A DNA stretch of 36,514 nt from Phycisphaerales bacterium (GCA_028284805.1 JANQQZ010000099.1:1-36514); one strand, 5' to 3'; shown: positions 1-8,234, counted from the first letter of the stretch. Translations and numbers: made by a program. Notes: a model not told the origin generated them from the sequence alone.

Positions 1-463
1 TCTCGCTCGTCTCGAGCGCGCGGGGTTCTGAAACCTGCACCATGCCCGACTCGGCGCTGGTGTACGTCTGGCTCTCGGCACGCAGCGCCGAGGGGGCGAC
101 CGGGGCGGCTCCATCGGCCTGGAGATCGGTGTGGCTGATCCGCCCGACGTGCCAGAGCTGGAGGACGATCCTGCCGCCCGCTTCATGCACGGCATCGGTC
201 ACCTGCTTCCAGCCCGCGACCTGCTCGTCGGAGTGGATCCCGGGCGTGAACGCGTAGCCCTTGCCCTGCGGGCTGATCTGCGTCGCCTCGGCGATGATCA
301 GCCCCGCCCCGGCGCGCTGGCGGTAGTACTCGGCGTTCAATTCCCAAGGGATATCGCCCGGCTGCTTGCTCCTGCTGCGGGTCAGCGGCGCCATGAAGAT
401 GCGGTTGGGTGCCTCGATCTCGCCCACGCGGACGGGGCTGAGCAGGTTCGAAAAATCGGACAT
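1..463 (-). CDS. Old yellow enzyme family alkene reductase (NemA type), 3' end outside window
   Basis: The first 154 codons of an FMN-dependent ene-reductase of the old yellow enzyme family; the rest lies before base 1. These TIM-barrel flavoenzymes reduce activated C=C bonds, nitro compounds and maleimides with NAD(P)H in the cytoplasm. Visible family signatures are [12 protein letters not shown] near residue 20, [16 protein letters not shown] near 50, the [14 protein letters not shown] stretch near 80 and [11 protein letters not shown] near 110. These match the NemA/xenobiotic reductase branch. ATG at 463-461 is chosen because [14 protein letters not shown] is the usual N-terminus and GGAG lies 9 bases upstream. 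The gene diverges from the ABM-like gene at 581. A palindrome at 533-547 between them could be a repressor site. The substrate is unknown. Confidence 0.93.
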   Translation of the reverse strand, partial: MSDFSNLLSPVRVGEIEAPNRIFMAPLTRSRSKQPGDIPWELNAEYYRQRAGAGLIIAEATQISPQGKGYAFTPGIHSDEQVAGWKQVTDAVHEAGGRIVLQLWHVGRISHTDLQADGAAPVAPSALRAESQTYTSAESGMVQVSEPRALETSE

Positions 464-532
464 CGGGGAGTCTCCTTCGGGGGTTCAACCATCCAACGCG
501 CCCCGTCGGGCCGCTGTTCCGGTATTTGGAAC

Positions 533-547
533 ATTTATTCAATAAAT
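533..547. promoter_or_regulatory. AT-rich palindrome, candidate operator in a divergent promoter region
   Basis: ATTTATT-C-AATAAAT is a perfect 7+1+7 inverted repeat, entirely A/T except its central base, inside GC-rich DNA. It sits 69 bases before the reductase start (463) and 33 before the start at 581. Genes for NemA-type reductases are often controlled by TetR, MarR or HxlR repressors that bind such palindromes. The AT-rich block may also contain -10 elements for one or both genes. No regulator gene is visible in the window, so the operator role is inferred. Confidence 0.45.
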
Positions 548-580
548 CAGGCCGGGCCCGAGTCCAGGTAGGATCCCCCG

Positions 581-904
581 ATGAGTGCTCCCTGGACGCC
601 TTCGGTCGAGTTGCACCTGCGGATCCGGGTCGCCGAGCATCGGCGTGAGGAGCTGCTGGCCTTCCTACGCGAGGCGATCCCGGTGTACGAGGCCCCGGGC
701 GGGATCCGCGTCTCGCTCCAGCAGGAGCACGGCGACCCGGAGCGGTACATCGAGCGGGTCGAGTACCGCAGCGAGGCGGACTTCGCCGACGATCAGGAGC
801 GCGTGGAGCGCGATCCCATATCGCGCGCGTTGGTGGCGCGCTGGCGCGAGATCCTGCTCGAGCCGCCCGTGGTCGAGGTCTACCGCCCAGTCAGCCTGGC
901 GTGA
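581..904 (+). CDS. Small ABM-like (dimeric alpha/beta barrel) protein, function unknown
   Basis: A 107-residue soluble protein without signal peptide or membrane span. The alternation of short strands (VELHLRIRV at 9-17, GGIRVSLQQE at 40-49, YIERVEYRSE at 56-65) with amphipathic helices (RREELLAFLREAI at 21-33 and SRALVARWREIL at 81-92) is what a ferredoxin-like half-barrel of the antibiotic-biosynthesis-monooxygenase type looks like. Such proteins act as small monooxygenases, stress proteins or have no known activity. It diverges from the ene-reductase gene and may share its regulation. Its last 14 bases overlap the 3' end of gltX on the other strand. No catalytic residue can be named. The fold call is moderate and the function open. 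Confidence 0.7.
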   Translation: MSAPWTPSVELHLRIRVAEHRREELLAFLREAIPVYEAPGGIRVSLQQEHGDPERYIERVEYRSEADFADDQERVERDPISRALVARWREILLEPPVVEVYRPVSLA

Positions 905-2606
905 TCTGCGGGATCTGCGTCAGCGCCCGATCGATCCGCGCGAGGGAGCGGGCCTTGCCGAGCGCCGCAAGCGTGACGCCCAGGGGTGGGCTGACGGCGC
1001 TCCCCGTGATCGCGACACGCACGGGCTGGGCGAGCTTGCCCAGCTTGGTCTCGCGTGACTCGCAGAAGCTCGCCGCGACGGCCTCGATCGCTTCGGGAGT
1101 GAAGTCGGCCAGCCCGTCTAGCTCGTCGCGGAACGCACCGAGCAGGTCCAACCCCGTGGGCTCGCCCTTGAGCACGTGCTTCTTGACCGCCTTCTCGTCG
1201 TACTCGATCGAGCTGTCATCGGCGAACAGGAACGCGATGGGCTGGCGGCACTCGCTCAGCACCGCCGCCCGCTGCTGCACGGCGGGCGCGAGCATCAGCA
1301 TCGTCTCGCCCGAGAGCTCGTCCAGCAGACCCGCGTCGTAGCGGGCCGCCCAGGCGCGCCAGGCGTCGACGAACTCGGCGGGCTGCATCGCCTGGATGGT
1401 GTCGAAGTTGAAGGCCCGCAGCTTGTCGCGGTCGAACTTGCTGGCGGTCTTGCCGACGCGTCCGAAGTCGAAGTGCTCGTCGAGGTACGCCCGGCCGAAA
1501 CGCTCGAGGTCCTTGCCCTCGTCGGTCTTCACGCCCGGGTTCCAGCCCAGCAGGGCGATGTAGTTGATCACGACCTCGGACAGATAGCCCGCGCGCCGGA
1601 AGTCTTCGACATCGATCTCGGGCAGATCGACCGACAGCTGGGCGGCGATCGCGATCAACCGCTCCTGTGGCAGCTGCACCGTCTTGTCCTTCAGCCACTT
1701 GGCGAAGTGCCTCTGCTCGTCGGCGGAGCCCGCGTTCGCGAGCGCGTCCTTGACACCCTCGGCCTGCTTGACCGCCGCGCGCACGGCCTTGTCCTTGTCG
1801 CGCTTGCTCATCTTCGAGCCATCGGGATTGAAGATCAGTGGCAGGTGCGCAAACGTGGGCACCTCGAACCCGAGTGCCTTCATCAGCGCGACGTGCCTGG
1901 GCGTGTTGTTCAGGTGCTCCTGCCCGCGGACGACGTGGGTGACGCCCATCAGCTCGTCGTCCACAACCACGGCGAAGTGGTAGGTCGGGAAGCCGTCCTT
2001 CTTGCGGATGACCAGATCATCCAGCTCCTCGTAGGGGAAGGTCACCTCGCCCAGGATCTGGTCGTTTACAGTCACGGGCTCGGGGGGCATTTTGAAACGG
2101 AGCACATGCTCGTCGGTCTTGGCGCGTTCCAGAGCGGCAGCGTGGTCGTAGCCCGCGGGCTGGCGGTAGATGAACGTCTTTTTCTCCGCCTCGGCGGCCT
2201 TGCGCATCGCGCTGAGCTCATCGGGCGTGTCGAACGCGGGGTAGACCATTCCGGCATCGAGCAACTGCTGGAAGAAGCGGTCGTAGTGCTCGCGGCGCTG
2301 GGATTGCTCGAAGGGTCCGACGCCCCGCTCGTCGCCCCCACGATCGCCATGCTCGGGGCCGTCGTCCCAGTCGATGCCCAGCCAGGCGAGGTCGTCGAGG
2401 ATGCCCGCCGCGGCTGCATCGCTGGAGCGTTTCTGATCCGTGTCCTCGATGCGCAGGACGAACCGCCCGCCGTGACCTCGGGCGTAGGCGGCGCAGAACA
2501 GGGCGGTGCGGGCCCCGCCGATGTGCAGGTGGCCCGTGGGGCTGGGGGCGAAGCGGGTGACGACGGGGTTTGCGTGCTGATCGGTTGGGTTGCTCATGCG
2601 GGGCAA
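891..2606 (-). CDS. gltX: Glutamate--tRNA ligase
   Basis: A cytoplasmic class I aminoacyl-tRNA synthetase that charges tRNA with glutamate using ATP. PSPTGHLHIGGART (residues 21-34) carries the HIGH-type signature, LRIEDTDQKRS (51-61) is the usual following block, and SKMSKRD (264-270) is the KMSKS loop. At 571 residues it is about 100 longer than typical bacterial GluRS. Much of the excess is a charged insertion right after KMSKR (about 271-333), before the anticodon-binding helices. Two starts are possible. TTG at 2606 has GGAGG 9 bases upstream, while ATG at 2597 is 18 bases from it; TTG fits better. The zinc-binding cysteines of E. coli GluRS are absent, as in many lineages. The gene diverges from the EF-G2-like gene. 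Confidence 0.97.
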   Translation of the reverse strand: MPRMSNPTDQHANPVVTRFAPSPTGHLHIGGARTALFCAAYARGHGGRFVLRIEDTDQKRSSDAAAAGILDDLAWLGIDWDDGPEHGDRGGDERGVGPFEQSQRREHYDRFFQQLLDAGMVYPAFDTPDELSAMRKAAEAEKKTFIYRQPAGYDHAAALERAKTDEHVLRFKMPPEPVTVNDQILGEVTFPYEELDDLVIRKKDGFPTYHFAVVVDDELMGVTHVVRGQEHLNNTPRHVALMKALGFEVPTFAHLPLIFNPDGSKMSKRDKDKAVRAAVKQAEGVKDALANAGSADEQRHFAKWLKDKTVQLPQERLIAIAAQLSVDLPEIDVEDFRRAGYLSEVVINYIALLGWNPGVKTDEGKDLERFGRAYLDEHFDFGRVGKTASKFDRDKLRAFNFDTIQAMQPAEFVDAWRAWAARYDAGLLDELSGETMLMLAPAVQQRAAVLSECRQPIAFLFADDSSIEYDEKAVKKHVLKGEPTGLDLLGAFRDELDGLADFTPEAIEAVAASFCESRETKLGKLAQPVRVAITGSAVSPPLGVTLAALGKARSLARIDRALTQIPQITPG

Positions 2607-2649
2607 CGGTATCCGCCTCCGCGGAGGGGGCGCGACGAGCGGGATCTGA

Positions 2650-2655
2650 TATAGT
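2650..2655 (+). promoter_or_regulatory. Candidate -10 element for the EF-G2-like gene
   Basis: TATAGT within CTGATATAGTGG resembles a sigma-70 -10 box and stands out in GC-rich DNA. No good -35 is present at 16-18 bases upstream. Transcription from here would begin about 2661-2663, exactly where a perfect hairpin starts, giving a leader of roughly 170 nt. Confidence 0.4.
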
Positions 2656-2662
2656 GGCTTGG

Positions 2663-2715
2663 CTCGGGACGGAGTGTGTCCCGAGGCGACAACTCACCCC
2701 GGGCCGATTGGCCCG
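2663..2715 (+). promoter_or_regulatory. Two perfect hairpins in the leader of the EF-G2-like gene
   Basis: The first hairpin is CTCGGGAC (2663-2670), a 7-nt loop, and GTCCCGAG (2678-2685). The second is CGGGCC (2700-2705), loop GATT, and GGCCCG (2710-2715). Both stems are fully paired. They lie between the likely -10 and the ribosome binding site (AAAGGAG ending at 2820). They may stabilise the mRNA 5' end or be a cis-regulatory leader. Neither is followed by a U tract, so they are not obvious terminators. Confidence 0.5.
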
Positions 2716-2830
2716 ACGTGCCGCGTCGATGCCCACCGTGTTCTTGGGCGGCGCGCCGACCCGACACGACGCACCCGATCGGCCCCCCGGCCTCGCCGCG
2801 ATTCGCGAGGACGAAAGGAGCGCCGAAACG

Positions 2831-4936
2831 ATGGCCACTCAAGCACATGCTGGTGCCCGCCCGCCCGAGGAGATCCGCAACGTGGCGCTGGTCGGCCAGG
2901 GTGGTTCGGGGAAGACCACCCTGACCGAGCGGCTCCTGTTCTCTTCGGGCGTCATCCAGCGGATGGGCAGCGTCGAGGACGGCAACACCGTCAGCGACTT
3001 CACGGAAGAAGAGCACCACCACCACCACTCGCTCGGTCTGGCGATGACGCACTTCGAGGCCGAGAGCCGACTCTCCGGACGCAAGGTGCTGGTCAACCTG
3101 CTCGACACGCCCGGTATGACCGACTTCCTGGGTCACGCGATCGCGGCGCTGCCTGCGGTCGACACGGTCGGCGTCGTCATCGACCCGGCCAAGGGCATCG
3201 GCACGGTGACACGCCGGATGTTCTCGATCGCCAAGGAACGCGACCTGCCCAGGTGCATCATCGTCGACAAGATCGACGAGTCGGGCATCGACCTCGCGGC
3301 GGTGGTCGAGCAGATCCGCGATCAGTTTGGGACCGAGTGCCTGCCCATCAACCTGCCCGCGGGGGATTCGGTCATCAACGTGTTCGAGCACGAGCACGCC
3401 GAGGGCGCGGAGCCGACGTTCTCGTCGGTCGAGGATGCGCACCAGCAGATCCTCGAGCAGGTGGTCGAGGTCAACGACGAGCTGACCGAGACGTACTTCG
3501 AGGGCGGCGAGCTCGATCCCAAGAAGCTGCACGAGGCCTTCGAGGAGTGCATGCGCCAGGGGCACCTTGTCCCGATCTGCTTCTGCAGCGCCAAGACCGG
3601 CGCGGGCATCGACGATCTGACGCATGTGATCGCGGACTACCTGCCCAGCCCGCTCGAGGGCAACCCTCGCCCGTTCGTGAACGAGGACGACGAGGGCTCC
3701 GAGTCGCCCTACGGGCACGAGCCGGACCCGGGCAAGCCCTTGCTCGCGCACGTGTTCAAGGTGAAGGCGGATGCGCACTTCGGCAAGCTGGGCGTCTTCC
3801 GCGTGCACCAGGGCACGATCAAGGCGAAGGACGAGGTGGTCATCGGCTCGAACAAGAAGCCGGTGCGGATCGCGCACCTGTACAAGCGCCAGGGGGCGAA
3901 GTCGATCGAGGTTGACGCGCTCGGGCCTGGCGACATCGGCGCCGTCGCCAAGGTCGACGACATCCACTTCGGATCGGTGCTGCACGGGGATCACGACGCC
4001 GACCGCGTGCACCTCAAGAAGCTCCCGATGCCCAAGCCCATGTTCGGGCTCTCGATCGAGCTCAAGAACCACAAGGACGAGAGCAAGTTCGCCCCCGCGA
4101 CGCACAAGATGATGGAAGAGGACCCGTGCCTGGTCATCGAACGCGTCGAGGCGACCAACGAAACGGTGATGCGCGGGCTGGGCGAGCTGCACCTGCGCGT
4201 CGTGCGCGAGAAACTGCTCGAGCAGTACGGCATCGAGATCGAGACCGCGCCGCCTAAGGTGGCGTACAAGGAGACCATCACGGGCACCGCGGAGGCGACG
4301 CACCGGCACAAGAAGCAGTCGGGCGGCTCGGGTGAGTTTGGCGAGGTGCACCTGCGCGTCGCGCCCATGCAGATCGACCCGAGCCTGGGCGACGAGCCCA
4401 CGTTCGAGTTCGTCAACGCCACCGTCGGGGGCTCGATCCCCAAGCAGTTCATGCCCGCGATCGAGAAGGGCGTACGCGAAGTGCTCAAAACGGGCGCGTT
4501 CGCGGGCTATCCGCTGACGGGCGTGCGCGTCGAGGTCTTCGACGGCAAGCACCACCCGGTCGACTCGAAGGAGGTCGCGTTCATCAAGGCGGGCAAGCGG
4601 GCGTTCATCGAGGCGGTGCAGAAGGCGCGTCCTGCGCTGCTCGAGCCCTTCGTGCATCTGGAGGTCACCGCGCCGAGTTCTTCAATGGGTGACATCACGG
4701 GCGACCTGTCGACGAAACGCGGGCGGGTGCAGGACACCGACATGCTCGGGGCCGACATCGTGATCGTGAAGGCCGAGGCGCCGCTGAGCGAGCTGCAGAA
4801 CTACTCGACCATGCTCAAGAGCATGACGGGCGGGGCGGGCAGCTACACGATGGACTTCAGCCACACCGAGCAGACGCCCCCGAACGTGCAGCAGGAGGTC
4901 ATCGCGGCCTTCTCGGGGCACGGCGAGGAGGACTGA
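2831..4936 (+). CDS. Elongation factor G-like GTPase (EF-G2 family)
   Basis: A 701-residue five-domain translational GTPase related to Thermus EF-G2 rather than canonical EF-G. The P-loop is GQGGSGKT (22-29), not AHIDAGKT. The G3 motif is DTPG (92-95). The G4 motif reads DKID (146-149) where NKxD is usual. The switch I region has no RGITI-type motif and instead carries EEEHHHHHSLGLA (59-71) with five consecutive histidines. Domains III-V are well preserved, with EEDPCLVIERVE, GLGELHLRVV and the terminal LKSMTGGAGSYTMDFSHTEQ. ATG at 2831 is preferred over in-frame upstream starts (for example 2729) because AAAGGAG ends 10 bases before it and the family begins just ahead of NVALVGQGG. Its role is unsettled: a ribosome-linked accessory factor is plausible, but translocation is not shown. 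Confidence 0.93.
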   Translation: MATQAHAGARPPEEIRNVALVGQGGSGKTTLTERLLFSSGVIQRMGSVEDGNTVSDFTEEEHHHHHSLGLAMTHFEAESRLSGRKVLVNLLDTPGMTDFLGHAIAALPAVDTVGVVIDPAKGIGTVTRRMFSIAKERDLPRCIIVDKIDESGIDLAAVVEQIRDQFGTECLPINLPAGDSVINVFEHEHAEGAEPTFSSVEDAHQQILEQVVEVNDELTETYFEGGELDPKKLHEAFEECMRQGHLVPICFCSAKTGAGIDDLTHVIADYLPSPLEGNPRPFVNEDDEGSESPYGHEPDPGKPLLAHVFKVKADAHFGKLGVFRVHQGTIKAKDEVVIGSNKKPVRIAHLYKRQGAKSIEVDALGPGDIGAVAKVDDIHFGSVLHGDHDADRVHLKKLPMPKPMFGLSIELKNHKDESKFAPATHKMMEEDPCLVIERVEATNETVMRGLGELHLRVVREKLLEQYGIEIETAPPKVAYKETITGTAEATHRHKKQSGGSGEFGEVHLRVAPMQIDPSLGDEPTFEFVNATVGGSIPKQFMPAIEKGVREVLKTGAFAGYPLTGVRVEVFDGKHHPVDSKEVAFIKAGKRAFIEAVQKARPALLEPFVHLEVTAPSSSMGDITGDLSTKRGRVQDTDMLGADIVIVKAEAPLSELQNYSTMLKSMTGGAGSYTMDFSHTEQTPPNVQQEVIAAFSGHGEED

Positions 4937-5089
4937 CCGATCCTGGCTCATCCCGGCGGTGTCGTCTGATCGCGGCCCCGCCGTTTCCAGAAGGTCCGAG
5001 AATATCGGCGATTTCTGCCCGAGGCCATCGGACGCACACGCGCGAGCAGCGCTCTACACTGGTCCTCGGCCAACGGAGACCCCCGACGC

Positions 5090-5434
5090 ATGGACCGCAT
5101 CGACACGTCACTGCTGTCATCGCTCACGCTGAAGCCGGCGAGCACGCCCGTGGGCCCGCGGGCGATCGATCCGTCCCCCCGCCTGCGGATGGTCGATCGA
5201 CGCGACACAGTCGAAATCGGCAGCCAGGCTACGCCAACCAGCACGGCCAACCCGCTCGTCGCGGGCACCGTCGCTGAGGTGAAGCCCGCGGGTGTGGCTC
5301 CGGTGATCGATGCGGCGCGCGGGATGGCGGCGAATGCCGCGATGCGCATGTACGGCTCGCCCGCGGATCAGAACGCGGCCGCGACGCGGATGGTCTCGAA
5401 CACGACCGGCTCCACGCTCGACATCACGGCGTGA
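5090..5434 (+). CDS. Small protein of unknown function, overlapping the aminotransferase gene
   Basis: A 114-residue protein I do not recognise. It is rich in Ala, Thr, Ser and Pro, has no signal peptide, membrane span or cysteine, and looks partly disordered up to about residue 60. A more helical Ala/Met-rich part follows (PVIDAARGMAANAAMRM). The short segment RRDTVEIGSQA (37-47) faintly recalls the DRVELSxxA motif of FlgM anti-sigma factors, but nothing else supports that. The start is ATG, with GGAG 11 bases upstream. Its TGA overlaps the GTG of the aminotransferase gene (GTGA, 5431-5434), which supports the reading frame and implies co-translation. Codon use matches its neighbours. Confidence 0.65.
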   Translation: MDRIDTSLLSSLTLKPASTPVGPRAIDPSPRLRMVDRRDTVEIGSQATPTSTANPLVAGTVAEVKPAGVAPVIDAARGMAANAAMRMYGSPADQNAAATRMVSNTTGSTLDITA

Positions 5435-6696
5435 ATCGGCCTTCCCCGGCTCCGCTCGCTCGGCACTTCGGGCTCGACCCGGACACCGTCTTCCTCAATC
5501 ACGGCTCCTTTGGCTCCTGTCCCGACGTGGTGCTCGATGCGCAGCGCGAGCACCGCGACCTGATGGAACGCGAGCCGGTGACGTTCTTCATGAAGACCGC
5601 CTTCGGGCTGATGGATCGCTCTCGGGATGCGGTCGCGGGCATGATCGGCGGGCGCGCTGAGGACTTCGTGTTCGTGAACAACGGGACGAGCGCGGTGGCG
5701 ACGGTCTTCGAGAACGCCTCCGCGGGAATCGGGCTGCGCGACGACCGCCCGCTCGGGCCAGGCGACGAGATCCTGGTCTCGGACCTCGAGTACCCCGCGT
5801 GCCTCGCGAACGCGCGAAGGCTGGCCGAGCGAACGGGGGCAGCGCTGCGCGTCGTAGAAATCCCGAGGCTCGCGGGGACCATGACTCCGGCACGGTTCAC
5901 CGAGCTGCTAATGGCGGGCGTGAACGACCACACTCGCTTGTGCCTGCTCAGCCACGTCATCAGCCCGACGGGCTGGGTGCTGCCCGCGACTGAGATCATC
6001 CGAGTCCTCGAATCGCGCGGCGTGACGACGATCCTCGACGGCGCACACGGGCCCGGGTGCGTGCCGATCGATCTGGACGCGATCCGGCCGGCCTTCTACA
6101 CGACCAATGCGCACAAGTGGCTGTGTGCCCCGAAGGGTGCGGCGATCCTGTACGTGCACCCCGATCTTCAGCAGCGCTTCCGCCCGCAGACGCTGAGCGT
6201 GTATGACGGAGCACCTGCCGGCTTCCTGAACCGCCCGCGGTTCAACCGCGACTTCGACTACGTCGGAACCGATGACGTGAGCGCGAAGCTGGCGGTGGCC
6301 GACGCGATCGAGCGATTGCCCCAGATCGCCGGGATGTCGTGGCCCGAGATCGTCGAACACAACCATGCGCTAGCACTCGAGGCGGCCTCGCTGCTCCGCG
6401 ACCGGCTCGGCACCGAGGCATGCCAGACCGACGACATGGTCGGTCCGATGGCGATGATCGAGCTGCCCACGATGCCAGCGGCACACCGCGAGCGGCTCGA
6501 GGCCCGCCCCAAGGTCTACCTCGATGCGCTGCAGGACACGCTCTTCGAGCGGCATGCCATCCAGGTGCCGGTCTACTCGATCGGCGGCGGCCGTCGGTAC
6601 GTGCGCATCAGCGCGCAGGTCTACAACACGGTCGACCAGTACGCCTATCTCGCGGAAGCTCTGCTCGAAGAGCTCGATCGAGAGATCCGGGGTTAG
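5431..6696 (+). CDS. Class V aminotransferase family protein (isopenicillin-N epimerase-like)
   Basis: A 421-residue PLP-dependent fold-type I enzyme of the class V/cysteine desulfurase superfamily, in the branch often annotated as isopenicillin N epimerase or kynureninase-like. LNHGSFGSC (22-30) is the family N-terminal signature. NNGTSA (83-88) forms the phosphate-binding turn. DGAHGPG (203-209) supplies the Asp that contacts the pyridine nitrogen. TTNAHKWLCAPKG (224-236) contains the PLP-binding Lys229. The start is GTG at 5431, overlapping the previous stop by 4 nt. The stop overlaps that of the M32 peptidase gene on the other strand. The substrate cannot be read from sequence; epimerase, desulfurase or lyase activity are all possible. 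Confidence 0.92.
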   Translation: MNRPSPAPLARHFGLDPDTVFLNHGSFGSCPDVVLDAQREHRDLMEREPVTFFMKTAFGLMDRSRDAVAGMIGGRAEDFVFVNNGTSAVATVFENASAGIGLRDDRPLGPGDEILVSDLEYPACLANARRLAERTGAALRVVEIPRLAGTMTPARFTELLMAGVNDHTRLCLLSHVISPTGWVLPATEIIRVLESRGVTTILDGAHGPGCVPIDLDAIRPAFYTTNAHKWLCAPKGAAILYVHPDLQQRFRPQTLSVYDGAPAGFLNRPRFNRDFDYVGTDDVSAKLAVADAIERLPQIAGMSWPEIVEHNHALALEAASLLRDRLGTEACQTDDMVGPMAMIELPTMPAAHRERLEARPKVYLDALQDTLFERHAIQVPVYSIGGGRRYVRISAQVYNTVDQYAYLAEALLEELDREIRG

Positions 6697-8234
6697 CCGA
6701 GCCCGTAGTTTGGTCTGAGCTTCGACTCGAGGTACTCGACGAGCGGGTCGGGTGAGAGGTCCTCGCCCGTGGCTCGCTTGGTGAGCTCGTTCGCGCTGTA
6801 GCGCCGCCCGTGCTGATGGATGTGGGTGCGCAGCCAAGAGAGCAGCGGCGCGAACTCACCGCGCGCGACCTGGGCATCGATGTCGCCAAGATCGCGTCGG
6901 ATGGCGCGCCAGAGCTGGGCCATGTGCAGGTTGCCGAGCGTGTAGGTCGGGAAGTAGCCGATCAGGCCGAAGCTCCAGTGGACATCCTGCAGGCAGCCCT
7001 CGCGGTCGCGGGGCACGTCGACGCCCAGGAACTCCTTGTAGCGATCGTTCCACGCGGCGGACAGATCGCCCGTCGACAGGTCACCCGAAATCAGGGCACG
7101 CTCGAGCTCGAAGCGGATCATGACGTGCAGGTTGTAGGTGCCCTCGTCGGCCTCGACGCGGATCAGGCTAGGCGTCGCGGTGTTGACCGCGGCCGCGAGC
7201 GACGGGGGGGTCTGGTCGGAGAATGCTTCACCCATGAGCCGCTGCGCGTGAGGCAATGCGAAGTGCCAGAACGCCTCGCTCCGCCCGATGGCGTTCTCCC
7301 AGAGCCGGCTCTGGCTCTCGTGCATGCCCAGGCTGACGGCCTCTCCGCAAGGCAGCCCGTGCTGATCGGGCAGCTCGGCTCGCCCGTGGCGCTCGCCGAG
7401 GGGGAGGCCCTGCTCGTAGAGCCCGTGCCCCATCTCGTGCATCGTGCCGTAGAGAGCATCGGTCCACGAATCCTCTCGGTAACGGGTGGTCATGCGTGTG
7501 TCACCCGGCGCAACGCCCTCGCAGAAGGGGTGGACGGTGACATCGAGCCGCCCGCGCTCGAAGCTGAACCCGCAGGACTCGGCGACGAACCGCCCGAAGG
7601 CTTCCTGCTTCGCGGCGGGGATGTTCGCGTGCAGGACGTTGGTGTTGGGCGGCGTGCCGTTGTCGGCGATGTCCTTGATGAGATCGCTGAGCCGCTGGCG
7701 GAGCGGTGTGAAGACGGCCTCGATGTCAGCGGCCTTGGCGTCCGGCTCGTACTCGTCGAGTAGTGCGTCATAGAGCTCGCCGCCGTCTGCGAGGCAGGTG
7801 GCCATCTCACGCGTGAGTCCGAGCACGGTGTCGAGGTGCGGGCGGAAGGCAGGGAAGTCGTTGTTCGTGCGCGCGTCCTTCCAGGCGTGCTGCGCTGCGC
7901 TGCGGGCTTCTGCCAAGCGTGAAACAAGATCGGCGGGGATCTTCGTGCGCCGGTCGTAGTCGCGCCGGGCCTCGCGAACGTTGGCAGCCTCGATCGTCTC
8001 CTGCGAAACGTCGAGTTCGGATTCGCAACCCGCGATGAGTTCGCCCAGCTTTGGATCGCTGACACGTTCGTGATGGAGCCTTGCGATCAACGCCGCGTGC
8101 TCCGCTCGCGACGATGCGCCGCCCGAGGGCATGTAGGTTTCCTGATCCCAGCCGAGCACGTTGCCTACAGCGTGGAGCGTGGCGCACTCGCGGAGGTAGT
8201 CTGAAAGCCGCTGGTAGGTCGACGCGCTGGTCAC
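6693..8234 (-). CDS. Carboxypeptidase M32 (Taq type)
   Basis: A 513-residue zinc metallocarboxypeptidase of family M32, which removes C-terminal residues from peptides, probably in the cytoplasm since no signal peptide is present. The hallmark motifs are in order: HPF (235-237), the zinc-binding HEMGH (266-270) with catalytic Glu267, GMHESQSRLWEN (303-314) with the third zinc ligand, and HVMIRFELER further on. The length matches the family (about 500). It starts with GTG at 8234, overlapping the stop of the upstream cyclase-repeat gene by 4 nt (GTGA). It is therefore the third gene of an rsmE-led operon with strict translational coupling. Confidence 0.96.
   Translation of the reverse strand: MTSASTYQRLSDYLRECATLHAVGNVLGWDQETYMPSGGASSRAEHAALIARLHHERVSDPKLGELIAGCESELDVSQETIEAANVREARRDYDRRTKIPADLVSRLAEARSAAQHAWKDARTNNDFPAFRPHLDTVLGLTREMATCLADGGELYDALLDEYEPDAKAADIEAVFTPLRQRLSDLIKDIADNGTPPNTNVLHANIPAAKQEAFGRFVAESCGFSFERGRLDVTVHPFCEGVAPGDTRMTTRYREDSWTDALYGTMHEMGHGLYEQGLPLGERHGRAELPDQHGLPCGEAVSLGMHESQSRLWENAIGRSEAFWHFALPHAQRLMGEAFSDQTPPSLAAAVNTATPSLIRVEADEGTYNLHVMIRFELERALISGDLSTGDLSAAWNDRYKEFLGVDVPRDREGCLQDVHWSFGLIGYFPTYTLGNLHMAQLWRAIRRDLGDIDAQVARGEFAPLLSWLRTHIHQHGRRYSANELTKRATGEDLSPDPLVEYLESKLRPNYGLG

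Noticed and set aside
1176..2654. Long plus-strand open frame of 492 codons across gltX
   Set aside because: It is the antisense reading of gltX. GltX has all catalytic motifs; this frame is rich in Leu/Val/Gly/His without any fold. The same applies to 2594-4657, 8081-9646, 12978-14750, 29374-30645 and 33132-36011.
2570..2830. Longer N-terminus for the EF-G2-like protein (for example from ATG at 2729)
   Set aside because: No ribosome binding site precedes it, the added residues are low-quality sequence, and AAAGGAG fits the ATG at 2831.
3014..3028. His-tag or vector contamination
   Set aside because: The five His codons lie inside an intact GTPase domain, flanked by conserved family sequence and with chromosome-like neighbours.
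4954..4983. Terminator after the EF-G2-like gene (CGGCGG ... CCGCCG followed by TTT)
   Set aside because: The stem is only 6 bp with an 18-base loop and the U run is three bases, too weak to support.
5090..5434. FlgM anti-sigma factor
   Set aside because: Only one short motif (RRDTVEIGSQA) resembles FlgM. The C-terminal sigma-binding helices are not recognisable and no flagellar gene is near.
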